64,000 bases of DNA from Plantibacter sp050587525. GTDB lineage: Bacteria > Actinomycetota > Actinomycetes > Actinomycetales > Microbacteriaceae. Positions 7,810 through 16,819 of this stretch are shown here, piece by piece. The notes below the pieces were generated by a model. The model did no database searches. It saw only the letters and a list, made by a program, of their open reading frames with translations, and was not told where the DNA came from. Both the position numbers and the translations under genes were made by a program. Position 1 is the first letter of the stretch. Each line of letters opens with the position of its first letter. Location: assembly GCF_050587525.1 (NCBI RefSeq), contig NZ_JBOBFT010000007.1:202960-266959 (forward strand), read 5' to 3'.

Positions 7810-8774
7810 GCGGCGCGGTACGCCGGAGGATCGATGCCGACGATGACCCGGCTGATGACGTCCTCGGCGGTCACGCCGGCGAAGTCGGATTCCGGGTCGA
7901 TGATGATGCGGTGCGCGAGCACGGCCGATGCGAGGTCTTTCACGTCGTCCGGCGTGACGAAGGTGCGGCCCTGCGAGATCGCCCACGTCTTCATCGCTCG
8001 CACGAGGGCGAGGGCCCCGCGCATGCTGACGCCGAGCGCGACGTCCTTGTCGGTGCGGGTCGCGGCCGTGACGTCGGCGACGTACTCGAGGATGCTCTGG
8101 TCCACGTGCACCTCGGAGGCGAGCTGCGCCATCGTGATGACGGAGGACGAGCCGATGATCGGATGCACCTTGGTGGCGCGTGCCCGGTTCGAGGCGTCGA
8201 GGAGGAGGCTCACGGACGTCTCACGGTCGGGGTAGCCGAGTGTCGTCTTGATGAGGAAGCGGTCGAGCTGCGCCTCGGGCAGCTTGTAGGTCCCCGCCTG
8301 CTCGATCGGGTTCTGCGTGGCGATCACCATGAACGGCTTGCCGGCGTCGTAGCCCGTGCCGTCGATCGTGACGATGCCCTCCTCCATGACCTCCAGGAGC
8401 GCTGACTGCGTCTTCGGCGACGCACGGTTGATCTCGTCGGCGAGCACGATCGACGCGAAGATCGGGCCCTTGTGGAACTCGAAGATCCCTTTGCCCTGGT
8501 CGTAGATCGTCACGCCCGTGACATCGGACGGCAGGAGGTCTGGGGTGAACTGGATGCGTGAGCTCGTGCCGTCGAGCGTGTTCGCGAGCGCTTTCGCGAG
8601 GACCGTCTTGCCCGTCCCCGGGTAGTCCTCGAGGAGCACGTGCCCTTCGGAGAGCATCGCCGTGACGACGAGTCGGATGACGTGCTCCTTGCCGAGGATC
8701 GCCTGTTCCACGTTGTCGACCAGTTTGCCGAACGCGTCGGCGAACCAGTCGGCCTGCTCTTGCGTGACTGCCAT
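7806..8774 (-). CDS. MoxR-family AAA+ ATPase
   Basis: A 322-residue AAA+ ATPase of the MoxR class, a chaperone-like machine that helps assemble or activate protein complexes. Walker A is GTGKT (residues 53-57, in LEDYPGTGKTVLAKALA), Walker B is LADEIN (D113, E114), and the family hallmarks QFTPDLLPSDVTG, ATQNPIEQAGTY and LPEAQLDRF are intact. It lies between the giant Ig/FN3 gene (44 bases upstream) and DUF58 (4-base overlap). It corresponds to aaa-atp of the PFNA cluster. The ATG at 8774 gives the standard N-terminus. Confidence 0.95.
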   Translation of the reverse strand: MAVTQEQADWFADAFGKLVDNVEQAILGKEHVIRLVVTAMLSEGHVLLEDYPGTGKTVLAKALANTLDGTSSRIQFTPDLLPSDVTGVTIYDQGKGIFEFHKGPIFASIVLADEINRASPKTQSALLEVMEEGIVTIDGTGYDAGKPFMVIATQNPIEQAGTYKLPEAQLDRFLIKTTLGYPDRETSVSLLLDASNRARATKVHPIIGSSSVITMAQLASEVHVDQSILEYVADVTAATRTDKDVALGVSMRGALALVRAMKTWAISQGRTFVTPDDVKDLASAVLAHRIIIDPESDFAGVTAEDVISRVIVGIDPPAYRAA

Positions 8775-8818
8775 GGGTGTGTGTCTTTCGGGTTGGGGAT
8801 GGGGAAGGGTGGGCCCGG

Positions 8819-11800
8819 CTACATCGCGTCCCAGGCGGCGCCTGAGATGGTGCCGAGCGTGTAGCTCTGCCCGTTGGCCGTGTTGTAGAACCGGACGGAG
8901 ACGGTGTCATTCACCATCACGCCGAGGTGATTGACGTGGACGAAGGAACCGGAACCGCCGACCGTCATGTTCATGGTCGTGCCGATGGGCGATCCGCCCC
9001 GCAGGATGTCGACGTTGTAGTTGCCGTTCGGGAGGTCCGCGTAGGAGACGCCGACGCGGTGGCAACCGCCGCCACCGGTTCCGCACGCGATCGGGGGTCC
9101 GGACTTCGAGAGTGAAGCGGTCGGCGCGGGCGGCGGCGGATCCTTCACGGACACGGAGACAGGGCCGGCTTCTGGACCGCATCCGCCCTTGCCACACGCC
9201 TGCACGTACAGGTCGTAGGTTCCAGCACTCGCGCCACCGTTGGTCACGCGAGTGTTCCCGTAGTCCGTGCCGGCGAAGGTGGAGCCGCCCTTCATAACCC
9301 GGTACACGTACTTCTCGATGTTGCCGCCGTCATCGGCTGGACGTGTCCAGCTCGAGGTCAGGACCGCTGGCGCATCCCCGCTACTGGAGATGCTCAGCCC
9401 GGTCGGCGCACCCGGCTGCCCGTACGAAGTGGCACTCACTGAAGACGAGGACTGGCTGTTGCCAACGGAGTTCGTCGCGAACGCGCTGAAGGTATAACTC
9501 TTGCCGTTGGTCGTGTCGAAGGAGCACTCGACACCCGGCTGGCAGACTCTGTTCTCCCCGCCGCTCCACGAGACGGTATGTGAAGTGATCTCTGCGCCGT
9601 TGCTCGCTTTCGACCCCTCGACGACGACGTAGACCTTGCCCGTCGCCGTGCGACTCACCGCGATCCCAGGCGCATCAGGCACGTCCTTCACCGTGACCGT
9701 CACCCGCCCCTTCGCGTTGCGTGCGGGGTCGAGCGTCGCGTCCTGGATCGTGTAGACGACGCTCACGGTGCCGCTCTTCGACGGGCCCGGCGTCACCACG
9801 ATCTTGTTGTTCGTGACGACGGCGGTCGCCCCGCCGGGCGGTGCCGCGTCGACCGTCGCGTCGAGCACCTTGAGCGGCGTCTGCGGGAACGGGTTGAAGT
9901 CGTTGGCCGTGACGTCGATCGTCTCGGCCTTGTTCTTGCGGCCCTCCTGCACGACGTCGTCCGCGGCCCTGGCGACCGGACGGGTCGAGGAGACGACGCG
10001 CACGTTGATCGTGCCGGGCACGGAGAACTCCTTGTATCCGACCGTCACCCCGAGCGTCGCTGCGGTGCCCGGCTGCGTCCCGATGGGGGCGGAGACGGTC
10101 AGCTGCGAACCGGACAGCGTCGCCTGCACCCCGGCCGTCGAGCCCGTGAGGCCCGAGTAGTTGAGTGCCGCCAGCACACGCGGGTTCGGGTGGTTGCTCG
10201 AGGAGCGGAGGTCGAGGGTGATGGGCGCTTCGCCGGCCTCGATCGTCACGTCCGGCGGGGTGAAGGTCGGCGGGACGTCCTCGAGGTTCGGGTCGCCGAC
10301 CGTGATCGGGAGCGTCAGCATCGCGCTCTGCTTGCCGTCGGTCGCCTCGAAGCTGACCGATGCAGGGCCGCGGTAGTCCTTGAACGGCGTGAAGGTGATC
10401 GTGTCGTCGTCGACGTAACTCGACGTCCCGTCGCCCTTGAAGTTGGAGACCGTGGAGCGATCGCCGATCGTGACCTTGGCGCCGGAGGACGACTGGACGA
10501 AGTCGGCCAGCTTCCACTGCCGCGTCTCGTTGACCTTCACGATCTGCTCGGGCAGGTTCGCCTTGAGCGAGGGCGGGATGCCGTCGGTCGCCGCAGGCAC
10601 GATCAGGAACGCGGCCCCGCTCAGCTTGGTGACCGGGTCGGTCAGCCGGTACGCGATCGCCTGGCGTCGTTCGCCGAGGGTCACCCGGATGGTCCCGCCG
10701 TCGCGCACGGCCGCGGACGCGGCGTTCGCTCCTTCAAGCGTCGGCACGAGGTCGTCGATCAGTCCGCCGGGGTTCTGCGCGTCCTTCAGGACGTCGATGT
10801 CGATCGTCTGCTTGCCGACGATGTCCGCGACCTCGATCACGTGGTCGATCGCCGACGGGTACTGCGGTTTCGCGTCCTTCGTGACGTTGACCTGCACGAA
10901 CGCGCTGTCGATGCCGCCCTTGCCGTTCGTGATCTCGTAGCGGACGGTGAAGAAGCCCTCGTCCTCCGGCGCGTTCACGATGACGCGGTTCTTCGCGACC
11001 TCGGCGGTGAGCCCCTCGTCCACGGCGAGGAGCTTCGGCGACGTCTTCAGCCGGTAGCCGTTCGGGTCGGAGTCGTTCTCGAGGACGGGGACCGAGGCGA
11101 CCTTGCCCGGCTGCAGCTCGATGTAGTCGTCGACGGCGTTCGGCTGGCCGTCGACCGCGGGGCGACCGATGACGCCGATCTTGATCGATGCCACGGCCAC
11201 GGCGCCGTAGGTGTCGCGCACGCGGTACTGGAAGGTGTCGGTGCCGGACGCGTCCGGCGACGCCTCGTAGACGAAGCCGGTGCTCGTCTTCGAGATGACG
11301 CGGCCGAGGAGCGGTGCCGACGCGATGTCGTCGAGGACGACGGAGTCGCCGTTGGGGTCGAGCCCGTCGAGCGGCACCTCGACCTTGACGGTCGCGCCGG
11401 CGAACACGCGGGAGGTGAGCACCTGCGGGACGGGCGCCTGGTTGTTCTTCTTGTCCTCACCGACGACGTTGTACGTGACGGTCGCCGTATCGGCCTCGCC
11501 GAAGGTGTCGGTCACCCGGTAGGTCGCGGTGTACGTGCCCGGCTCCATGGGCGCCTGGAAGCGCACCTGGTCCGCGTCGACGAACGCGAGGCCGGCGCTC
11601 GGCGCCTCGACGAGTTCGCGGTCGACGAGCATCGCCGCACTGTCCGGGTGGTAGTCGTTCGCGAGCACGGCGACGTTCGCGATGTCACCCGCTCGGACCA
11701 CTGCGACGTCGTCGTTCGCGACGGGGGCCTGATGCTTCGCGAGCGGCGGCACCGGGACGATCGTGACGGCTGCATCCGCCGTGCCCGTGCCGTCGGAGAC

Positions 11801-14077
11801 CGTGTAGCTGAACTGCAGCTGTCCCGTCAGCGGCGTCGATGACGAGACCCGGATGACGGCACTCGAGAGGACCTCGACGGAGAGGGCCTTCGACTCGTCC
11901 GGCACCTGTACGGACTGGACGGCGAGCACCTGCCCGCTCGGTGAGACGTCGTTCGTGAGCACCGGAATCGTGATGGTCTCATTCGGGCGCAGGTAGCCCG
12001 TGTCCTTGACGGGGATGGGCGGGACGACCGTGTCCGGCTTCTCGCGCACCTCCACCCGGATGAGGCCGATGCTCGATGCGATGCCGGCGCCGAGCGTGTA
12101 CTTGAGGTAGTAGGAGCCGGCCTCGTTGGCCGAGACCGTGACCGACTGCTTCTCGAGGCTCGGGGTTGCGACGACGCCGCCCTGCAGCGCCTCGACGCCG
12201 AGGAGGCTCAGCGGGGCACCGCTCGGCGAGAGGTCGTTCTTGAGCGGCAGGACGACCGCCTGCTCGCCCACGAAGGTCGAGACGTAGTCGGGCGTTCCGA
12301 TGGGGTTGAGCGCACCGGCGGGCTGGACGTCGACCTTGAGCGTGCCCTCTGCGGACACGGTGCCGTCCGAGACGACGAACTTCACGTCGCGCGGGCCCAT
12401 CTCGGGCGAGGTGTGGGTGAAGGTCACGAAGCCGTCCGGGGTGAACCGCACGAGGTCGCCGGAAGCCGGTGAGGCGGACTGCAGGAAGATGTCGTCACCA
12501 TCGGGATCCCGCCAGTCCGCGAGCACGTTGTAGGTGACGGTCTGCCCGGCTTCGACCGAGACGGCTGCTTCGCGGTGCGAGGCGGGCGGTTCGTTGACCT
12601 CCGGCGGGCGGACCGTGATGCTGACGGCCGCCTCGGCGACGCCGCCTGGACGCCCGTCGTTGACGGAGTAGCGGAAGGATGTTGTGCCGGCGGTGAAGCC
12701 CTCCGCCGGCGTGAACTGCAGGGCGCGACCTCCGTCGATCGTCTCGAGCGTCCCCGCCTCCGGAGCGATGTCGGAGTGGTTCTGGATCGTGAGGACGTCG
12801 CCGTCGGGGTCTGAGTCGTTGTCGAGGAGCGGGAGGACCGTGGCCCGGCCCGGGCGGACGCCGAAGGTGTCGTCGCGCGCGATGGGCGGCCGGTTCTCCT
12901 CCGTGCGCTCGGCGAGCGTGTCCTCGAAGGACTGCTCCGACGCCTTCTCGTCGCCCTCCTCGCCGTCCTCCTGCTGGGGCGGCGTCACCTCGTCCCAGTT
13001 GTCGACGAGGCGCATGTTCGATTGCACGAGCCACGCACTGCCCGTCTGCACGTTGTTGAGCGCGATGACGGACTTGTTCACCCGGAAGACGAGCTGCTGT
13101 CCGACCGTCTCCGGAGTGATCTCAGGGGTGACGGGCTTCTCGCCCGCGCACTCCGCTGCATATCGGCTCGCGGACGCCCACGCGCCGTGCATGCAGCCGT
13201 CGAGGTAGACGGGCGCCGTGACCTCGTCGGCCGTCTTCGCGGGTGTGACGATCTCGGCGTCGAGCGTCTCGATGTCGCCGCCGCCGAGCGGGACCTTGAG
13301 CAGGCTCTCACCGGTCGCGACGACGGCGGCGTCATCGGAGGCGGAGGGCGCCTGGATCTTGAGCGGCTTGCCGGGGAGCTCCGTCGTCGTCCCGTCCTGG
13401 CGGATGAGCTCGTGCCGTTTGACGTCGAGGATGACGGCCTGTTCGCCGGCGGCACTCAGCTGGTAGCCGTCGTCGAGGGAGGGCAGGGCGCTCGAGGTGA
13501 GCTTGCCGTCAACGGCCATCCGGTACAGGAGCTTCTTCGTCGGCGAGACCGCGAGGATCGTGCCCTTCGATGTGACGACGGCCTGACCGCTCTTGCCGAT
13601 CTTCGCGACCGGTTTCGTCTCGACCGGATCGAACCGGAGTTCGCCGGCGGTGTCGACCGACCACAGCTTGCCCGTCTCGCCGGCGACGACGGCGATGCGG
13701 TCGCCGCCGTAGGACAGCGCAGCGCCGACCGGGAGCGTCACCCGCTGGACGAGGCTCGTGAACGCCGGATCGATGCGTTCGAGGGACGACAGGGCTTTGT
13801 CCTGGAGGAAGACGTCGTCGCCGTTCTGCAACACATCCGTGTTGTTCGATGCGGTCGAGACGGCGCCGTCCAGTTCGGAGATCTGTTTGTTCAGGCGGCC
13901 GGCGAGGAGCGATTCGCCGTTCGTGACCCACACGTCACGGGCGGAGAGGTCGACTTCCGTGACGGGAAACCCCTGGTGGATGATCGCCGCCGCGACGGGA
14001 ACACCGACGAGGAGGGACAACGCCGTGACCGATGCAGCGGTCTTCCGCTTGCGCAGCCATCCGCTCCAGTTACTCAC
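8819..14077 (-). CDS. Giant membrane-anchored surface protein with tandem Ig-like and fibronectin type III domains
   Basis: A 1752-residue protein with an N-terminal membrane anchor (about residues 14-33, after RKRK). A propeller-like region rich in VWVTNG/WSVD-type strands runs to about residue 370. About eleven tandem Ig/cadherin-like repeats of roughly 95 residues follow, many showing the LxNDSDPDGDxL signature of the Big_9 family. Two fibronectin type III domains come next, then a Cys-containing C-terminal domain. It corresponds to fn3 of the PFNA cluster, whose bifidobacterial member is reported to bind host cytokines. The start is GTG at 14077, preceded by a GGGGGAA ribosome binding site and followed by the usual VSNWSGWLRKRK N-terminus. 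It is probably an adhesin or surface scaffold worked on by the adjacent MoxR/DUF58 pair. Confidence 0.88.
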   Translation of the reverse strand: MSNWSGWLRKRKTAASVTALSLLVGVPVAAAIIHQGFPVTEVDLSARDVWVTNGESLLAGRLNKQISELDGAVSTASNNTDVLQNGDDVFLQDKALSSLERIDPAFTSLVQRVTLPVGAALSYGGDRIAVVAGETGKLWSVDTAGELRFDPVETKPVAKIGKSGQAVVTSKGTILAVSPTKKLLYRMAVDGKLTSSALPSLDDGYQLSAAGEQAVILDVKRHELIRQDGTTTELPGKPLKIQAPSASDDAAVVATGESLLKVPLGGGDIETLDAEIVTPAKTADEVTAPVYLDGCMHGAWASASRYAAECAGEKPVTPEITPETVGQQLVFRVNKSVIALNNVQTGSAWLVQSNMRLVDNWDEVTPPQQEDGEEGDEKASEQSFEDTLAERTEENRPPIARDDTFGVRPGRATVLPLLDNDSDPDGDVLTIQNHSDIAPEAGTLETIDGGRALQFTPAEGFTAGTTSFRYSVNDGRPGGVAEAAVSITVRPPEVNEPPASHREAAVSVEAGQTVTYNVLADWRDPDGDDIFLQSASPASGDLVRFTPDGFVTFTHTSPEMGPRDVKFVVSDGTVSAEGTLKVDVQPAGALNPIGTPDYVSTFVGEQAVVLPLKNDLSPSGAPLSLLGVEALQGGVVATPSLEKQSVTVSANEAGSYYLKYTLGAGIASSIGLIRVEVREKPDTVVPPIPVKDTGYLRPNETITIPVLTNDVSPSGQVLAVQSVQVPDESKALSVEVLSSAVIRVSSSTPLTGQLQFSYTVSDGTGTADAAVTIVPVPPLAKHQAPVANDDVAVVRAGDIANVAVLANDYHPDSAAMLVDRELVEAPSAGLAFVDADQVRFQAPMEPGTYTATYRVTDTFGEADTATVTYNVVGEDKKNNQAPVPQVLTSRVFAGATVKVEVPLDGLDPNGDSVVLDDIASAPLLGRVISKTSTGFVYEASPDASGTDTFQYRVRDTYGAVAVASIKIGVIGRPAVDGQPNAVDDYIELQPGKVASVPVLENDSDPNGYRLKTSPKLLAVDEGLTAEVAKNRVIVNAPEDEGFFTVRYEITNGKGGIDSAFVQVNVTKDAKPQYPSAIDHVIEVADIVGKQTIDIDVLKDAQNPGGLIDDLVPTLEGANAASAAVRDGGTIRVTLGERRQAIAYRLTDPVTKLSGAAFLIVPAATDGIPPSLKANLPEQIVKVNETRQWKLADFVQSSSGAKVTIGDRSTVSNFKGDGTSSYVDDDTITFTPFKDYRGPASVSFEATDGKQSAMLTLPITVGDPNLEDVPPTFTPPDVTIEAGEAPITLDLRSSSNHPNPRVLAALNYSGLTGSTAGVQATLSGSQLTVSAPIGTQPGTAATLGVTVGYKEFSVPGTINVRVVSSTRPVARAADDVVQEGRKNKAETIDVTANDFNPFPQTPLKVLDATVDAAPPGGATAVVTNNKIVVTPGPSKSGTVSVVYTIQDATLDPARNAKGRVTVTVKDVPDAPGIAVSRTATGKVYVVVEGSKASNGAEITSHTVSWSGGENRVCQPGVECSFDTTNGKSYTFSAFATNSVGNSQSSSSVSATSYGQPGAPTGLSISSSGDAPAVLTSSWTRPADDGGNIEKYVYRVMKGGSTFAGTDYGNTRVTNGGASAGTYDLYVQACGKGGCGPEAGPVSVSVKDPPPPAPTASLSKSGPPIACGTGGGGCHRVGVSYADLPNGNYNVDILRGGSPIGTTMNMTVGGSGSFVHVNHLGVMVNDTVSVRFYNTANGQSYTLGTISGAAWDAM

Positions 14078-14249
14078 GTTCCCCCGTCTGATCGTCGCTT
14101 CGCCGAAGCCCCCGGCCGCGACCGGGGACCACTCTAACAAACACCTGTGAATTTGTTGCACGGGTTGCAGAGTTCGCCGAAATCGATCTCAGAGGCCCTA
14201 CCCTCACCTCGCCCAGCTCACATCCGGGCTACCCCCGAGAACCGTTCGA

Positions 14250-15035
14250 TCAGCGTGCGGCGGGCTTCCGGAGACCGGCGGCGGGAGTGCCGCCTGCTGC
14301 CGCGGCTGGCCCTGCGCCGGCCACCGCACCAGCCGCCTCGGCCGCTTCCGCCGCCGCGCGATCCAGCAGGGGCAGGTCGTTGACGTCGACCATGCGCGTC
14401 GAAACGGCGTACTCCACGAGTCGTGCGCGGCGCCCCGTCGCGAGCTTCCCCGGTCCCCCGCGCAGCCCCTGCACGCCGAACTTGTCGAGCTTGTCGCACA
14501 CGTTGTCGAGCTTGCGGTTGAACGTCGTCTGACTCCACCCCAGGCGCTTCGCCGCAGCGGCCGATGCCGGGATCTCGCCCCTGCCGGGCGAGGACTGCGT
14601 GAGCACGTGTTCGGCGAGCGCCACGATGAGCAGCCGCTGACTGCTCGTCAGGTGGATCGGTCCCACGGTCGTGGTCCCCGCATCGGTCGTCGTGAACTGC
14701 GACGGCGTGAAGTACTCACGATCGGAGAAGATCGTGAAGTCGTAGGTCGTCGTCCCCGCGCTGAAGAGCACCTGCAGCTCGGGGAACACGATCGGCAACC
14801 GCGCACCCGGCGCGAGCCACGCCTGGACGTTGCCCGTCGCATCGGTCACGGTCGCCGAGAGGGCGTTGCCGATGTTCGACAGCCACCAGAGGCCGTTCTC
14901 GTGCGTGATGCTGAGGAAGGTGCGGTGCAGGAACGGGTTCTCGTCGACGACGAGATCGCCTTCACGGCCGATGAGGAACGGTGCGTCCTCGCTCACCTGG
15001 TAGTGCTCGCCGCAGAATTCGAGATGCACGCTCAT
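14250..15035 (-). CDS. FHA domain protein with C-terminal helix-turn-helix (putative phospho-responsive regulator)
   Basis: The 261-residue product has an FHA-like fold in residues 1-100 (LIGREGDLVV, then RTFLSITHENGLWWLSNIGN), which in this family reads phosphothreonine. Residues 125-225 contain helices with an HTH signature (SQTTFNRKLDNVCDKLDKFG), resembling GerE/sigma-4-type recognition helices. An Ala/Pro-rich tail follows. It lies between the kinase gene and the giant surface protein, so the kinase may supply its phosphopeptide ligand. It is the only HTH protein of the block and therefore the best candidate to bind the 18-bp palindromes found upstream of three genes here. That link is inference. 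Confidence 0.8.
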   Translation of the reverse strand: MSVHLEFCGEHYQVSEDAPFLIGREGDLVVDENPFLHRTFLSITHENGLWWLSNIGNALSATVTDATGNVQAWLAPGARLPIVFPELQVLFSAGTTTYDFTIFSDREYFTPSQFTTTDAGTTTVGPIHLTSSQRLLIVALAEHVLTQSSPGRGEIPASAAAAKRLGWSQTTFNRKLDNVCDKLDKFGVQGLRGGPGKLATGRRARLVEYAVSTRMVDVNDLPLLDRAAAEAAEAAGAVAGAGPAAAAGGTPAAGLRKPAAR

Positions 15036-15157
15036 CGGTTCCGATCCGTTCCCCTGTGTCGTTCGGTGTGGGCTGTCTTCGGGTGGTGCAGTGATGCTTC
15101 GGGTGCTGCTGTATTCCTTCGGGCGGTGCAGTGTTCCTTCGGGCGGTGCTGTCTCGC

Positions 15158-16819
15158 TCAGCCGTCGAGGCAGGACTCCAGCGCATCGGCGGACGTGACC
15201 CCCGCACGCACCGTATAGACCTCGATGCAGACGTTCTGGCCCGGCGTCAGCTCGCTGATCGTGACGGTCGGTTCGGTCGTCGGCGTCTTCCGCGTGTCCT
15301 TCCGGCCGTCGGTGCGCTGCCAGACGAACCGGTCGCCGTCCTCGGGGTCCGGGTTCTTCCAGACGAAGGTCACGGCCGTGCCGTCCGCGTTGGGTTCGAC
15401 GCTCACGGGCTCCGGAGCTGGAACGGCGTCCACCTGGATCGGCGCTCCCGTGGCGTTCGGACCGTTCGTCGGCGCCGGTGCCGGCGACAGCATCGGCAGG
15501 ACGATCCCCGCGGTCACTCCCCCGACGACGAGCACGACCACGGCGGCGATGATCGACCCCTTCGCGCCGCGGCCGAGGCCAGTGCGGGTCTGCTCGGACG
15601 GAGTGCTCGCACGTGCGTCGGTCGATGCTGCACGCGCGGCCGGACCGTTCGACGGCGCGATGGACGTCTTCCGGCGGACCGTCTCGTCCGGCGGCGCGAC
15701 CGGCTGGACGGCGTGCGGGATGGCACCGCGCACCACGGTCTCGTCGACGGTCGTCCCGGGTGCGGCGGTTCCCGGTGCGGCAGGACGGAGCGGCTGCGCC
15801 TCGATCGTGGGAACCGCGCGAACCTTCGTCTCATCGGCCGAGGCGCCCGTAGCGCCCGCGGCGCCCGTCGTCTGACGACCGTGCTGCGGCTGGACGAGGT
15901 TCGGGACGTCGATGGGGGTCGGCGCGTAGGACAGCTCCATCTCGACCCGCTGCAGTGCCCTGGCGAAGTCGACGGCCGTGTCGAATCGGTCGCCGCGATC
16001 GCGTGACAGTCCCTTGTCGAGCGCGGCGATGAGCGAACGTGGGACATCATCACGGCCGAGCGGGGTGACGGTTCCGCGTTCGATGCGGCTGATGAGGTCC
16101 GCGGCGCCGTTCGGCTGCCCTGGCACTTCGAACGGCGTCCGTCCGGCGAGAAGCGTGTAGACGGTCGCCGCGAGCGAGAAGACGTCCGAGCGCACATCGG
16201 GCTTCGGGGCGTCGTCGAACATCTCCGCCGGCGACCACGGGATCGACATGCCCACCGACTGCGTACCGCTCGTCCCCGACGCGCCGTCGGCATCGGCAGC
16301 TGCACCGACCGTCTGCGTCGGAAGGTCGACCTCGACCGTCGAGGAGATCCCGAAATCGGTGAGGGCCGGCCACCCGTAGGCGTTCGTGAGGACGTTCGCC
16401 GGTTTGATGTCGCGGTGCAGGATGCCCGCCGAGTGGGCGGTGGCCACCGCGCTCGCGAGACGGACGCCCGTGCGCAGGGCGTCTGCCGCACTGAACGCTC
16501 GGGTCTTGTACTGCTCGGCGAGACTCGGACCCGCGCAGTACTCCATCGCGAGGTACGGACGACCGTCCGGCGCGACGTCCGCCGTGTAGATCGTCACGAT
16601 GTACGGGTGCGCGGACAGCTGCGCCATGAGGTTCGCCTCCGCGACGAACGCCTCACGCGTCTGCTCGGTGAGATGCTCCGCGAGCATGACCTTGACCGCC
16701 ACCTGACGTCTCGGCAGCTGCTGCTCGTACAGGAAGACGTCGGCGAACCCGCCGGAGCCGAGCAGCCGTTCGAAGCGCAGCCCGGGGATCTGGGGCGGCG
16801 TCGATGGTGAGCGCCGCAC
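15158..16819 (-). CDS. Transmembrane Ser/Thr protein kinase with extracellular FN3-like domain
   Basis: A 553-residue Hanks-type kinase. It shows the glycine loop GSGGFADVF (21-29), Lys43 in VAVKV, HRDIKPAN (135-142) and DFG (155-157), and PAE replaces APE. A Pro/Ala-rich linker (300-415) contains three DETKVR/DETVVR/DETVRR segments that look like autophosphorylation sites. A single helix (about 421-443) leads to an extracellular FN3-like domain of about 95 residues; there are no PASTA repeats. It matches the Pkb2 type of PFNA clusters. The start is GTG at 16819, overlapping the stop of the FHA gene by one base. Neighbouring FHA and PP2C genes complete a phospho-relay module. Confidence 0.93.
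   Translation of the reverse strand: MRRSPSTPPQIPGLRFERLLGSGGFADVFLYEQQLPRRQVAVKVMLAEHLTEQTREAFVAEANLMAQLSAHPYIVTIYTADVAPDGRPYLAMEYCAGPSLAEQYKTRAFSAADALRTGVRLASAVATAHSAGILHRDIKPANVLTNAYGWPALTDFGISSTVEVDLPTQTVGAAADADGASGTSGTQSVGMSIPWSPAEMFDDAPKPDVRSDVFSLAATVYTLLAGRTPFEVPGQPNGAADLISRIERGTVTPLGRDDVPRSLIAALDKGLSRDRGDRFDTAVDFARALQRVEMELSYAPTPIDVPNLVQPQHGRQTTGAAGATGASADETKVRAVPTIEAQPLRPAAPGTAAPGTTVDETVVRGAIPHAVQPVAPPDETVRRKTSIAPSNGPAARAASTDARASTPSEQTRTGLGRGAKGSIIAAVVVLVVGGVTAGIVLPMLSPAPAPTNGPNATGAPIQVDAVPAPEPVSVEPNADGTAVTFVWKNPDPEDGDRFVWQRTDGRKDTRKTPTTEPTVTISELTPGQNVCIEVYTVRAGVTSADALESCLDG

Noticed and set aside
8800..8818. Export-block palindrome upstream of moxR (ATGGGGAAGGG)
   Set aside because: Only one half-site matches, and it lies in the short gap after the giant protein gene with no -10 at the required distance.
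14078..14161. Longer start for the giant Ig/FN3 protein
   Set aside because: The additional 28 residues have no ribosome binding site; the GTG at 14077 precedes the typical membrane-anchor N-terminus.
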